In this document: positions 1 to 13,080 of the stretch, in pieces
Layout of the letters: each line of letters begins with the position of its first letter
Numbering within the stretch: position 1 is the first letter of the stretch
Assembly (NCBI GenBank): GCA_932521035.1
Contig: OW051495.1
Coordinates: forward strand, 1,798,001 to 1,862,000
Reading direction: 5' to 3'
Length of the DNA: 64,000 bases
Origin: Oscheius dolichura
Lineage: Eukaryota > Nematoda > Chromadorea > Rhabditida > Rhabditidae
Program-made: the position numbers and the translations under genes
Notes under the pieces: generated by a model
The model's database searches: none
What the model saw: the letters and a program-made list of their open reading frames with translations, nothing else
Told to the model about the DNA's origin: nothing

Positions 1-3000
1 CTCCATCATATTGACAGTCGCTGAACAGGGAGAAGATGTCATTGGCCGTCATGTGATTGGCTACTGCGATGCCTGGAAGGTGTCAATATAATGAATAATC
101 AGACTAGCAATCTATTATAAAGGCAACTTGAAACAAAAGCAATTCCCCTCTTTTTAACGAAAATTCCCAAATAAGCGCTCTTCACTCCTTCGCTAGGGGG
201 CCCAATTCAGCAAATTTACCGTATTTTCTCAATTAGACACGGTGGCTATTTTTACAGTAATCTAGACCCAAAAAGAGGAAAAGTTAAAGGTCTGTAGGTG
301 AAAAATCTCGAAACCCCAGGTAAATTTCCGCTGGAAATGAACTAGAACCAAAAAATAACGAAAAACTATGGATCTGGCACTATTTGCCTCATGTTTCACT
401 GCACCCATAAAATCTCGGCAGCAAGATCAACTGTTATTAGAAACTGCGCGGAGTACTAAAGTTTTAGATGCCGAGATTTTACGGGTGAAGGGAATCCGGG
501 CCGGAAGATGAAGTCAAATCGGATCCTAAGCTAGAAAGGTCCATTTTTTTGGGGGTTTTCGCTTCACCAGGTGTACATTAATAGTTTCTGGGATAGTGTA
601 ATTAGGAACTCTTAGCTGAGGAAAAGAAAATAGCCAAAAACTGGAAAAGTCCCCTCGAAAAAGCGTTTTACTCCTCAAAATTCCCAAATTTTCAAAAATC
701 TGTCCACTTACCGGATGATTTTGGCCTATTCTGTGTGTCGTGACTCCTGACAATCGTGCCGATACTGACTCTGCTCAGCTTGGCAAAGGTTATGGCGAAA
801 TATCTGGCGGTCCGCTGGGTGATGAAGGGGAAGAGGACGACGAGGAGGCCGGTGGAGAGGGCCCAGACGAGACTGGTGATGAGAAACATCAGCCGGAGGG
901 GGAAGAGGAAGCCCCAACGGATGGCGACACTCATCCCGTAGATTATTTGGAGGTGGACATCCGCACGGGGCGGCAGCGACATCATTGTCCACGAGTCGGT
1001 CGGGGCCCAGAGGAACGGACGCTCGATGTCATCCTGGAAAAGAGGAGAATATTTTGTGACTCCAAAAATAACTCCAAAAATCATTGATGACTGAAATATT
1101 GTATACCTTTATGTGGAGCCTATAGCATGGAAAAATAAAATAGAAGCTAATAAGAGCGGAGTAAATAATAAAAGGGTTGCTCGTTTTTTGAATTTTGCTT
1201 TCCGGAAAACAAATTTCTGTGGCCAAAATGGCTTGCCCTCCAGATTGTGGTTCCACCTATTGCCCATCTTCTACAAAAACCCCCGAGGACCGGATGAAAC
1301 AACAAAGGTTTTTGGGGAATACCAAGCTCGGTACACGATTGTCCGATTGTCCCCGCACCCGTAAAGTCTCGGCAAGAGGACGATATAAAGATGTAACAGT
1401 TTTGAATAAAGATGATGCTGCTGCCGAGACCTTACGGGTGCAGGGGATTGGAATAACGTGTACCGAGCTTTACCTCAAAGTATACAGTGCTTTTGTTTCT
1501 CCAATTTATTAATGTGCAAACTTCAACAACTGTTTGGAATAGTGAAGGAGGTATAAAAGTAGAGGATGAAACAAAAAAATTTGATTATGAGCGCCATTTT
1601 CAGAGGAATTTTTGAAGTTGCATCCAGAAAAACAGTTGATCGGTGGTCTGGCGTCCGCGATACTTATGTTGTTTAGCTATAGCTAATAAAAATGAAGAAA
1701 TAACCTGGGGAAGTTTCTAAATTTACTCAAAGCAAAAACTGTATTTCCCCCATGAAAAACAATGTTCCCCCATTGCTAGATATAGTCTCGTCTTGAATTT
1801 CTTGGGAGTTATTTTATAAAACTGGATGACCGCTCAGTTTCTTATCTCTTCTTCTCCCTTCTTTTTCCTCTCAAAGTACGCATTTTTGTGCTTCTTTCCA
1901 GAGCTTAACCCCGCGTTATCAAAGAGAGCACACGAGGGTACGTCCCGGACAATTTGTCGTTCTCTCTTATCTCGGACCACCCCCAGAAAATATCACCACC
2001 ACAGGGCAAAGTGTATTTTCACCTGTTCAGTACTCGAAGGGCTACCCATGGCAAATTTTCCTTCGCATTGGATTCCTCGTGGTCAGAACTCCCTTCTCCT
2101 CCGTCTTCAGATTATCAAAACAAGAAAAAATTGGATGAAATTGTCTTCAACGAATGGGAATTACAGCAATTTCGTGGTTTTTTCAGATGGCTTTATCCCC
2201 TCCACGGAACATTGTCTACTTGTTAATTTTTCGCTTCTTCTCCCATTTTTGATAGACACCTCCGATAACGGGAGAAGGCTGTAAAATTTGGTTTATGGCC
2301 CGTTTTTTACCACCAAAGAAAAAAAGGAGGGCTTGTAAATCGCAGACGATAGCGGGGCAGGGCGAACGGGAGGAAGGGGAGAAGATTCGGGAAGAGGAAA
2401 ACGCCAACACGAACGATAGAACTAACATCAAAATGTCAAAATTCCTAAATGGAATCCTCAAAACATTGGAAGATTTTTCATAAAAGGAGGGTAAATTTTG
2501 TATATTTGCTAGCTATTCGGAAATCTTATGGCTTTTTTCAAGTTTCTTGGTAGTGCGTCAGAAAACCAAAGGCAATAGCTGGCGGATCTTTCTATAGCCG
2601 GGCTGAAGTCGAAGAAAATAAAGAACATTCTAAAGTTAATGTCATTGTCTTGGCTCTTTTTTCTTCAGTTTTTGGGGCATTTCGATTGGGTAAAATATCA
2701 TTCGTTCCGGGAATTCAGCCCACTTCGCGCGGCGCGCGATTTTTGATGTGAAGTATTGCTTTCTACCAGCGGAGGTGTATTGCCTATTCCCCTTTCCACC
2801 TATCTTATGTCAACAGTGAAACATTCGTTGTTCTAGTAAAAAAAAGCGGAAAATTGCCTACCTGTAGAATGCATTCGATCCCGCTCCTTACAAGTTCAGC
2901 TGACAATTCGAAGGGCTCCTTTGCCATGGCTGAAATAAATCTCCGCCGTTTACACAGCCGCCGACAACCGGGAACTGACCTTTGACTGAGCCCGGGGTGA

Positions 3001-4559
3001 GGTGGTGCTTGTCAAAGACGAATTCATTGCTGTTGTTGTTCTCCGAGTCCACCGACGGCGGCGTCAGCTGGGCTTGGATGAATTCTATCGACTTCACGAA
3101 GAGGTACGGTAGATCGCCTGCAAATATAATCAATTTTCAACATTTACAATTATAATAATCAAAGCGTAATACAGTTTATAAATCTGTGGGGGAAGAGTGA
3201 AAGTTAGAATTTTCGCTTGCATAGTACAGCCCCAGCCCATTGTATAAGCAGGACGTTTGTGTTTTTGAATCAAATATAAAACGTTACAAGGAGGAAATAG
3301 AGCCAGCAAGGGGAGTTTCAACTACTGTGGTTTTTATTCTACGTAAAACGAGATTTCTTGGAGGATTTTTAACTAAAAATTGGCCTGGGTATAGTACAAC
3401 ATACGGGCCATTTACAACTGTGTCGTATTGGGAGAGAACCGCCGGAATGCTGCGTTGCGGACAGGGAGAAAATGAAGTTTGAAGGGAGTAGAGCGATTCC
3501 CCTCTGCTTTTCCAGGGTTTTACAGGAATATCATGGCTAAATCTGTTTGTTTGAGATCATAACAGATCGTTCCCGGTTGTTTTCTGCAATTCTGTGAGAG
3601 CACCACTCTTTATCATTGAGAGAAATATTTCTACTCTCAAAGACTTTTGATTGGCTACCGCCGGAATGATATCTGGTTACCACAGAATGCACAGCTAATT
3701 ATTAGCAACTTGAATCGGAAAAAACCGTGAATAAAGTTGCCAGAAATTAAAGATCATACAGAAAAATGTTAAAATAAGGGTCTCAAATGATCTGTTACTA
3801 TTTTGTGAAAATTTAGAGATTTCCTACTTTTTTTTTAACTAAAATTGATGGGAGAACAACGCTTTCAACACAGAGCTGCTTGTTTTTCTTTCTTAAATGG
3901 TCGGGTTTTTCCTTTGGCCAGTTTAGTAAAGATCGGGCAATACTCAAGCTAATTGACTGCTTGAATCATAATTTTGGTAAAAATTGCATTGGTCTGGAAA
4001 AATGTTTGAAAAATCAATACGAACTCGGTGTTCAGTGGGTTTATATCTCTTTAACGTTACATTAAACCTACTAAAAACGGGTAGGTTCCACTTCAATGAT
4101 AGGAGTTGCCGAGTGATCGTACTAATTATCCACAATTTTTCAGTATGTTATTTTTCGAAATCTCACCGGCTCTCTAATTTCGCCCTGTTCCCTACGGAAT
4201 TGAACATCTAAAGTTTTCATTTTACGCTGCAAAACGTCAGAAACGCGATTGGCAGTCAAAAATTAGCTGATAATTATTAGCTGCTAGAAGCATCAATTAG
4301 TTAGCTAAAATTATGGGAAATTGGAAGAAAGTATTCGGACGACATGACTGTAGTTTCGCATTTATTGAATTGTACTTTTGTTCTTTCGCTGTTGCACAAA
4401 ATTCTTAAAAGTAAGCCGTGATAGTTTGCCCACTTATTTGTCGCATATATGCTAACAATTGAACCAACCCCAGTCATTTTTGGTGACGATGAGGATTACG
4501 GTAGAGACATAGCAAGCCAGTAGTGCTCCAAAATAGGCGCCCAATATTGTTTCAATCAT
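1..4559 (-). CDS. GPAT3/4-like glycerol-3-phosphate acyltransferase, 5' part (runs off left edge)
   Basis: Family role: acylates glycerol-3-phosphate in the ER membrane, the first step of glycerolipid synthesis. Exons in coding order: 4559-4469, 3117-2954, 1033-712, 72-1 (continues beyond the window); phases agree at all three junctions. The N-terminus from MIETILGAYFG is hydrophobic and membrane-like. A long hydrophobic stretch (IRWGFLFPLRL and following) matches the region before the catalytic domain of GPAT3/4. Exon 4 carries GIAVANHMTAND, an acyltransferase HX4D motif (His, MTAN, Asp) where the family usually has NHTSPID. A TTTCAG acceptor about 40 nt upstream of the ATG (near 4598-4607) suits spliced-leader addition. 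The first donor is GTTGGT, which is unusual but phase-correct. Glycine-rich motif and C-terminus are outside the window. AGPAT is a less likely alternative because the long N-terminal part fits GPAT3/4. Confidence 0.8.
400..488. repeat. short inverted-repeat (MITE-like) element, copy 1
   Basis: The arms 401-419 and 470-488 are inverted copies around GCACCCRTAAAATCTCGGC with about two mismatches, separated by about 50 bp. The same arm sequence forms the element at 1324-1470. It lies inside the left-edge part of the acyltransferase gene. Confidence 0.7.
1034..2953. other. 1.9 kb intron of the acyltransferase gene
   Basis: Holds the second inverted-repeat element, a minus-strand bipartite motif at 1550-1574, and a GC-rich palindromic motif at 2723-2740. 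No additional exon is needed: the flanking exons join in phase. Confidence 0.6.
1324..1470. repeat. short inverted-repeat (MITE-like) element, copy 2
   Basis: Inverted arms of about 50 bp (1324-1374 and 1422-1470) share AAGCTCGGTACACG at the outside and GCACCCGTAARGTCTCGGCA at the inside, with small gaps between. The centre is about 47 bp. It sits in intron 2 of the acyltransferase gene. No clear target-site duplication was identified. Confidence 0.75.
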
Positions 4560-4989
4560 ATTTCTTCTTCTCCGCCTTTTTTTCTTCTCGTTTTCTCTGA
4601 AATTCGGCTGGCTATTTATAGAGACAAAGACGGTCAAAGTACGGGAGAAGAGAACGGGAGAGAAGCGAGAATTCGGCTGATCCGTCTGGGGGAAGATGAT
4701 AAAATGGGCGGGGAACAGCAGCCGGCAGCTGATTGTCGGGCAAAGAAAAATGAAGGAATTATCGTCTCGACACGAGGAGATAACAGGACAAGAAGAAGAG
4801 ATTTTTGATACCAAAATAGGGGAAGGGGAGAAGGAACAACCGGGGGGAGAACAGTCGAGTGTAGGAACTAAGCCGATTGACTGGGGACAGGGAGGGGGAG
4901 GAGAGGAGACGGAGAACAGATGATCTGTGGTTACTATCATTTTTGGGTAAAATACAGGCATCGGCCAATTACTTCGATATAAGACTTTT

Positions 4990-6830
4990 TTTTGTAATAA
5001 AAGCGTGTCGAAGCGGAGAAAAGAATTAAGTATTAGAAATGGAGCTGTGGGACGAAAATGGCTGTTTTACGTCTAAATTGGAGAAAACTGATCCTCTATG
5101 GCTTCATATTCCCCATTTATTTCGGTGATTTCTGTAAACATCAATACGTCGATCATTACAACAGGCAGAAAGTTAGATTGGAAGCTAAAAGGGACAGAAA
5201 ATGGGTGAAAACGGCTATTCTAGTGTAGGACAAGGCAAATATTAAGCACTTTGATGCTTCGCTACTGACTTATATTTCCTTGCTGCTGCCGCAAATAATT
5301 GGAGGCTCGAAAGAAAATTTATTTTGCTGGTAGTTCATAATTTCTGCATTTTATCTTTTCTGGTGAGTGTACATTTGCTCAACGAATCGTCTACACGTCG
5401 TACAGGAGACATTATTTCCTTATAAGAATCGGAGAAGAAGCAGAAAAAAATTAACTGGAGATAAAAGAACAACGGGCTGAAAATGGTCAAGAGGGACCAA
5501 GAAGGCTCTTGTTTGTGCTTCACTTTCGCTTTATATGGAAGTTGACACTATCGTCAGCGATGAATGAGTCCGTTTTACGCCAGTAATTTACATAAATTGT
5601 CCCTATTATTTCTTCTTTGATGGGCAAAACATTTCCAACATCTTGATGCAGTAATTGATTCAATTAGACAGTTTTTGTAATATAAGGACAGTGAAGCAGA
5701 GAAAAAAAACAGCGTCGCTTTCCTTTTTTTCATGATATATATGGGAATTTGATATTATTGCAAGGCAATCACGCAAGTTATTAGATTTCTTACAATAAAT
5801 GCGCAGCGGCTGAGGAAAAACAACTGAAGGAGGGATAATAATCCAAGAAAGTGTTGTTCAAGGCCAAAATAAGCTAGTTTTTGTTTCCTTCCTTGATTTT
5901 ATACAGCAGGATTTGCGAAGAAGTCAATAAATTAATCAATGTCGTAATAAATTAGTTACACTACCGTACTAATTTGAACGCTTCCTTTTGATCAGAATCC
6001 GTTTATCATAATTTCCTATTGTGCTACTTTTTTTGCTGTTCCAAAAAAATTTCACTGAAGATTAGGGAATTAGCCCTCCGAAGAAAATTCATAGGCTGGT
6101 TGAAAGATAAAATAGGGAGACTTGGAAAGAAGAATAAGGGAAAATCGAAGAGATTCTCCTTCTGCTTCGTCAGCCCCTTTTATTCTACAGCATAGTTCAA
6201 ATATTCAAATATTCTACAACTTAGTTCTAATGATAGACGGATGATCTTTCTGTTACTAAAACAACAAAAAACTGAACAAGATCTTCTGTTCTTTTCCATA
6301 TCTTTGGCTCAATTTGTACGGATTCTGATGTGTAAATGTGGGAAATAGCAGTATTCACGTGATTTGTTCCATGTACGATTTTTGGTAATAAAGGCGTATC
6401 GAAGCAGTGAGGAAAGAATGACCGGAGGAAAAGGAGTCATTGGATTCAAAAATCATGGTCCACGCGGGGAAAAGCCCAGAAGAAACCCAGTTCTGCTTCA
6501 TTTACCCGTTATATACAGCCAATTATAGAAAGAAAACAATATCACGACTATGGTAGGTAGGATGGACAGAAAACCAAGTAAGAAGCGCTACCGTATCTGT
6601 TTCAGAACACTCCTCTTTTATGAGGAGCTGCTTATCGTAAATTCTGTTGTTTCTCAAACTATTTCAAAATTATTAGGACGATAGTATCCGGAGGAAATTA
6701 ATAGAAAAAGTGAAAAAGAAAATAGAGAAAAATTTGATAACGAACGAGGGAAATCTGAAGAAAATCACGTTCTGCTTCATGCTGCCCTTTTATTCAGCCA
6801 GTAGGGGCAAGAAAACAATCCGACGAGCTA
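4990..6830. repeat. diverged direct and inverted repeat units, group 1
   Basis: Recurrent segments with CTGCTTCA, 6-8 nt, then TTTTATT or TTATATA occur on the plus strand at 5516, 6162, 6493 and 6772, and on the minus strand at 4994-5016, 5677-5700 and 6386-6407. Units at 6493 and 6772 also share a downstream GAAAACAAT and an upstream GAAGAAA stretch, so whole units of about 280 bp were duplicated. Plus- and minus-strand copies bracket shared blocks, for example 6386-6407 with 6493-6516. Confidence 0.65.
6597..6620 (+). promoter_or_regulatory. exact CTGTTTCA followed by TTTTATG
   Basis: CTGTTTCA at 6597-6604, 11 nt, then TTTTATG. The 8-mer equals the core of the nematode 21U-RNA promoter motif. 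Function is inferred only. Confidence 0.35.
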
Positions 6831-7194
6831 CAAGAAGTTTTTTTTAGAAAAAAAAGTGAGTTCTTTCCCTTATTTACAAACGGCTCTACTTGTTTCAGAT
6901 TATTACAAGTTTCTAGAGAAGGGGCAAAGAACCATTGTCTCAGTCAATCTATTCTATATTTAGAATTGTCCCAAACCCCAAAAGATTACAGAAGAAATGA
7001 TCAAATGTTCATAATTGGCGTAACTGGAAAGCCCCCCTTCCACCAGACACCACTTCCGCCGAGAAACGGAAGCCGGCTGATCGAACAGCTGAACTGAATC
7101 ACCCCAATCACATGATCAACCACGTGGGCAACCCTGACCGATCACTGCCCTCGGCTGAAAGGGAAGAAGAAAGGTGCAGATGAGTCAATGTCAC

Positions 7195-8830
7195 ACGGAA
7201 CGTCCCAATATCAAATGAATGAATCTAGCGGTTATAGGGGAAGGGGGAAACAGAGGAAAGTTGAAGAATTGTCATAGACTGTTTCTCTCTTTTTCTACTT
7301 TTAGTCACCGCATGAAACATTCACTAGACTAGCGAATTTCTTCATAAACAAGCTAGTGAATTTCAATCAGTAAAAGAATTGATGTAGCGTTATTAGGGAG
7401 GTGGAGAAACGCCAAAAATTGGAATGAATATACCGAATATCGAAAATCAATTGCAAAATTCTTCCTCTATTTTTAACAAATTCATGAAGCAGTGACGAAA
7501 GAAGGCAATATTGAACCGTTTGGTCTTTACCTCATTCAGAATGGATTGTGGATGATTTTGTAAATGGATTGGACAGCGTCTACTAGTAGTCCTAATATAA
7601 AAGAAACGAAATAAATGGTCTTTCTTTGGTTGTTGGTGTATGGTTTGAAAGTGGCATTTCTGTGGAGCCTAACAAGGTTTGTAAGTTTACTGATGACTTT
7701 CAGTTATAGATAGCCCAGGTGAAGTATATTGAAGAAGGATGTCTGCCAAGTTTTATCAAAGAAAAGGTTTGTGGAATAAGAATGTTGTGCCCGCTGGAAG
7801 GGGTTAGAAAACCGAAGATGAGTCAACAAGACATACGGAAAAATAGGAAGGTTATAGAGAGGGGAAGTAATAGGGGAAAGCTGAAGATCAGATTTGTCGT
7901 CGGCAAAGAATTGACCAATTGAGTTTTCCTTTTCTCCACTTTTAGCTAGACCATGAAACATTTACTAAAGGGCTATCTTGAAGATAACACTGTAGTCAAT
8001 TAATTAGCAAGAGTATAGGGACAGGTTTTATAGTGAGACAAGGAAACGACGATAATTGAGAGCAGCCAATTGTAAAGTTTTATCTCCTCTACTTTTAACA
8101 AATTCATGAAACTGAGACTAAAGAACGCAATTTTTGACCAATATGGCCCGTTTACTGTCACGGACTGAGTCATATCTCCTAGCGTTCCTAATATAAAAGG
8201 GACGAAACAAATGGTCTTCGAAAGGGAATAGATGGTTTGAAAGGGAATTTTCTGAAAAAAAGGCAATGGCAACTATTAGTGCTTGTTGGTTGGGTCACTC
8301 TTATACAGCCAAGATAAAGCATGAGGAATAATGCCTGTCAAGGTTATCCAGGAAAATGCTGTGGAACGAAAGATTGAAGCCGCCCAACTATTGTACGACT
8401 AACATGAAATGACTGGGCTAGCTGTAATCAAGAGTATGGGGGACATCCATGCATTGTGAATTCTCGCCTTCCTTTCTTTTAGCAAGCACACGAAACATTC
8501 ATTTTGAGTGCTATTTTCTTTAGGCAGCCGTGCTACGCCAAAATTGATCGCAAACGTCACAGAGAAATGAGGAAACCACAAAATTTGATGAGCAAAGATT
8601 GTCGCGATCATTGTGAATTCTCTTCTATCTTCTCTTTTACCAAGCACATGAAACGGCGACTAGAGAAGGCAATTTTGATCAGGTTGACTTTTTTTTTGTT
8701 TTGTTATTTTGATCAGGTTGCTACCCACCACTTCTCTGGAACCATTTTGCTCATTATAGGGTTCCTTATATCGATAGATCGAAACGTAACATTTTCTTTT
8801 CCTTTATCTGTGTTTTGAAAATAGCTTCCC
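7195..8830. repeat. diverged direct repeats, group 2
   Basis: Repeated features include a GTTATAG segment followed by AGGGGAA (7231, 7855), a CATGAAACATT segment (7308, 7952), an AAATTCATGAA segment (7481, 8101) and an ATATAAAAG..ACGAAA..AAATGGTC block (about 7595, about 8191). Copies lie about 600 bp apart in the same order, which indicates an old tandem duplication of a unit of about 600 bp. Confidence 0.65.
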
Positions 8831-9267
8831 AATCTAATTACTATTATTTGATTATTTTCCTTTATACAGTCCAGGGACAACATGTAAAATTAGAGGAAAT
8901 TACTGATTTCGGTTGGGATTAGGAGGGAAGGCATTTGTGGAATGGAATGAACCGCCTGGTAGTGGCAAAAGGGAAGGAAGAGAAACATAAAAGAAACATA
9001 AAAGAGTAAAGCATGCGAATGATAGAAACGAACACAAAATGAACGAATATAGCTGTTATAGAGATGTTTCGGCCATATAGAGGCCTTTTTAGGGTAACTG
9101 TTTGTCGTAGGGGTTGTTGAAATTTCAATAAAGTAAAATAATTTGGAGAGCTACCAATCCGTTATTTCTATCATCTAGAAGAAGGTTTTGTAGCGGTTTT
9201 GAGTGTAAAATAGGGAGAAGGAAGCTATAAGTGCAAGTCCGAAGTATGTAGCAATTGTTAGAAATTC

Positions 9268-9755
9268 ACCATGTTCCAAAGCTAGCTTATAGGAAACCGT
9301 TAGGATAAGAAGACGATGGATGCTGAGCAGTCGAAGAATAGCGTAACATTGTAGAAAGAGGAGCGGAGCCTATCCCGTCTTATTCTATAGTTGAGATTCT
9401 GGATCTCGGTTCTCTCTGAGAAGAGGATATCCGCAATGAGGCATTGAAAATGACCCATGGTTTCGGTCATAGTTTATAGGGCTCACCCTTTTCGGAAAAG
9501 TGTTATAGGTGATCGTCTTCATTCAAAACAGCAAACTCACGCCGATAAGACGTTTTTTTACAATAATGAGGTGAAATTCGCCCATGCTTTGACAACGGGT
9601 TATAGGCTCCCACTTTTCCTGATGAATATCCCTTTCTAGTTTCGCGGTTTGAGAATAAGAAAACTGAAGAAAAGGAACGCAATGGTAAGGGAACGGCAAA
9701 ATTCAACAACCGCTAAAAATTCCTCATGTTTCAGTCAAAACTTATAAAGAACACC
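9268..9755 (+). repeat. diverged direct repeats, group 3
   Basis: Four copies of a CATGTTTCAGTCA-like segment followed by CTTATAGG..C lie at 9271, 9459, 9583 and 9725, spaced about 125-190 bp. Identity is low outside the core, so the copies are old. Confidence 0.6.
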
Positions 9756-10189
9756 AAATACGTGTTATCATTGGGTTCAACTTTCCTATGAAATTGAAGA
9801 AAAAGACGAATCTCCCGGTTGTATAGCGGAGAGGGGAACTGGGTTCAGCTGAACCCTTCAGTCTCTCTTTCCCACTTTTCCCCTTTCCCGTGCGAATCAT
9901 CCGCCGGCCACATGCCCCCCGCGTCTGTTGCGGTCGTCAAAACAATGCCCAATCGGAGAAAAAAGCCGCGAGGAATGGCACCAAACGGGACCGGGGAAAC
10001 ATCAAGATTTGGAGCTAAAAAGGGGAGAAGCAAGGGGGAAAGAGAGTTCTTCGACTGACATAAAATAAGATGGACAGACGGCTATCACCATGTGGTGCGG
10101 TGGTCTTATCAATCGGGAGGAAGACGAGAGGGGGGCAGTCTCGGAAAATTCGGGTCTATGAACTTTGATTTGATGGGGGGAAGGACGGG

Positions 10190-13080
10190 CAGATGACGGA
10201 GCGGGTAAAGTACAATTCTCGGAGGAAAGAGAAAGAATTCAGGCAGCAGCTGATCAGGAGGAAATTTGGGGAATCAAATATGAGAAAGGAAATGTGTGTG
10301 CGGCTAATCGAAGGTATATAACGAGAACTTGAATGATACAAAAAAATTGTTTTTCATAAAAAAATTTCAGACACTAACAGGAGAAGAGTGGCTAATCACC
10401 AACTAATTGGGGGCACAGCTCGCCGTGGAAGAAGAAACGTCGGCGCGACAGTGATCGTGCCGGGACCAGCGCAATTTTAGTATTGCAGCTTGAACAACTT
10501 TGTAGGCGTTTGGTAGAGAGAACTACACATTTATAAAATTTTCTGTGAATTGCATTCGAAAGAGCATATTTTAATGACCCGGAAGTAATTTTTTGGGTTC
10601 ATATAAATGTACCATAAAAAAGATATGAGTTTTTCATGTTTTTCCATATCAAAACCAATACAGATTTTGATGTCAAAATTATTTCCGGATCAAGATTTTT
10701 TCTGCATCGACAAGCCCAAGAACTCCAACTATGGATATCTGCATAAGGCTGCCAAACGTCTACAAAGTCGGATACCGTAATCTCCAATACAAAAAACGCT
10801 GTTTGGCCGCTATTTACACCCGTTTTCATCCAACGTCCATTTTTTGAGAAATCGGCCAAAATCTTTGACAATTTCTTTCTCAAAACTGTGACATCCGATC
10901 TTTCTCATTTTTGCTGCATTCAATTAGTCTCGTTATGGGGAGTATTTTAAGTTATCGATGGAAGAATATCATGAGAAAAAGTTAATTTTGGGTTATTTGG
11001 AAACAAAAATTCACTGATATTTCATTCCGCTTCAAATCTGCGTTATTTTATGTTTTCTCTTTTGATTCATAGTAATTTGGGGTCGATAAGACCGAATAAA
11101 ACATCGAAAACACATGAAAATGTATAGAAACGTATATATTAAAAACTGGCATGTGGTCGCTGCGGGACCATTTTAGCCATTTTAGACCTTTGAGGTGCCG
11201 ACTTCGGCGAGCTGTGGGAGAAATGTTTACCATTCAATATATCGTTGATGAAGCGAAAAAGAGACAGATTGAAAGCTTTTAGCTAGACGGTAAATCATAA
11301 AAAGAATGGATCCGATAATCTGTTCCCGGAATTTTAGACCCCATAGAATAGTCAACCGCCAGTATGAAGACGCACATGGTACACTATTTACCGCGTGTGA
11401 TATCATTTCAAGATCTAGAGAAGTCACAGCATAAAAATAAAAGAACCTCTTTCTTTGACAAGATTATAACATTAGTAAGGGGCAGGGCAAAAACTGGTAA
11501 GGGCATACAGGCTGGCTTACAGAGTGCTACTGCTATCCAGCTTCGTTTTTAGTAGGGAAGGTATAACGCGAAAAAATAGCACTTTTGGAAGGATGACACA
11601 GCGGGTAAAGTACAATTCTCGGGGAGAAAAGAGAGCGGGGTCATCAGTTGATCCGGGGGAATTTATGGAAAAAAACATTTGTTTTTAGATAAAGTGGATA
11701 TGAGACAGATTAGATGTTTTTAGCTAGTATTTGTACTATCTTTCCCATTTCTAGAGATACCATAGCATAGAAAATTAATAAATGACCCTTGTTTTATGGA
11801 ACTCTTGTTGTAGAAATTTTGTGCAGACAACAGAGACAGCAGCAGGAGGGTACAACTGATGCTACCTAGCTGACTTCCTTTTTAGTAGGTAAGGTAGAAC
11901 ACAAAAACCCATTTTTGTCACTTCGAGTGGATTATGCGAAGAGGAGAATACGGTAGTGTTATGACGGTTACGGAAGCGATAATTACTAAAGAAGGCAAAA
12001 AGTTGGCTTGGGAGGCAGGGTATCTGGTAATTTTTGGGAGGATACACTGGGGACAAAGTACAATTTATAGGAAAAATTTAGCTAATCGGACAATTTTTGG
12101 AATGTGCACACGTGTAAATGAGTGAATAGAAGGTGGGCGAAGGGCATAAAACCGGAACTTGAATCGGAAGAAGACAAAAGATGGCCCTCGTTACGGGATA
12201 AGGAAAACTCTATTGTTTTAGAAATTTTATAATGTTTGCAAAGCGATCGGCGCCCATTAGTACTTGAGTAATCGTTTCCTTTTATGGAGAAACTGTTGCA
12301 TGGAGAATAAACAAAGATAATTTTGTTTTATTGGATTCTTCGATGTGGTTTTATTGGAGAGGGTTCAGTTTATTATTGACACCTATGCCATTCTTTTCTT
12401 TTAATAGAGACACCATAACACAAGGGTATAGATGTGATTTTTGTTGTTTTGACCCGAATATGGTACCGATAATGCGAAAACTGCTGTTTTACGTGTAATG
12501 ATAACTGCTAATAAAAGGGGGATTATAGCTTCAGGACAGGCAACCTGTGAGTTCAAATTTGGTGAGGAACACGCAAAGGAAAAGTTTCTTTTCGACGAAA
12601 CTTTCCAGTTGATCAAGTAATTTTCAATGATCTGCTCCAAAAAATGTGGAGAACACTATGGATGAGTTATAACCAGACAATGAATCATAGAAAAATATAT
12701 GTTTCTGTAGATGAGTGAAATGTAATTGATCTCCGATTTTTGTGTCTCCTAGAATAAACGAGCCACCATCTGTTAGTACTACTGATATCTTACAATTTTA
12801 TGAAGATATCATAACACAAGAAAAACAAAATGCTCCTTGTTCTCTCACCAACAACAAACCTTATTAGAACTAGGCTAAATTTTAATTTTATTTACCGTAC
12901 AAGTTACTGATGTTTGAATCACCGATTCTCTTTAGTAGCGGGGTCCTAACAGGAAAAAATTGGAGTTCGCGTTATCATAACAAAAGAGCTAAGTTTTGGA
13001 AGTTATATTTTCAGGAAATTATGGTAAATATCGTTCTCTGACCTAGATTCCTCTTTAGTAGACAAGCCATAACATAAAAA
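10190..13080. repeat. diverged direct repeats, group 4
   Basis: GCGGGTAAAGTACAATTCTC recurs at about 10,201 and 11,601, with a weaker version near 12,051. A CTTTTTAGTAG..ATAACACAA-like segment recurs near 11,547, 11,878, 12,398, 12,932 and 13,050. A TATAA..GAACTTGAAT segment recurs at 10,313 and 12,146. Together they indicate several overlapping ancient duplications. Confidence 0.6.

Noticed and set aside
4560-4961. in-frame upstream extension of the acyltransferase first exon
   Set aside because: Ser/Pro/Phe-rich without family similarity, and a spliced-leader-type acceptor lies between it and the chosen start.
9819-10058. 79-codon plus-strand frame in a GC-richer patch
   Set aside because: No splice signals, low-complexity composition, and an equally long frame on the other strand. 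Taken as a composition effect.
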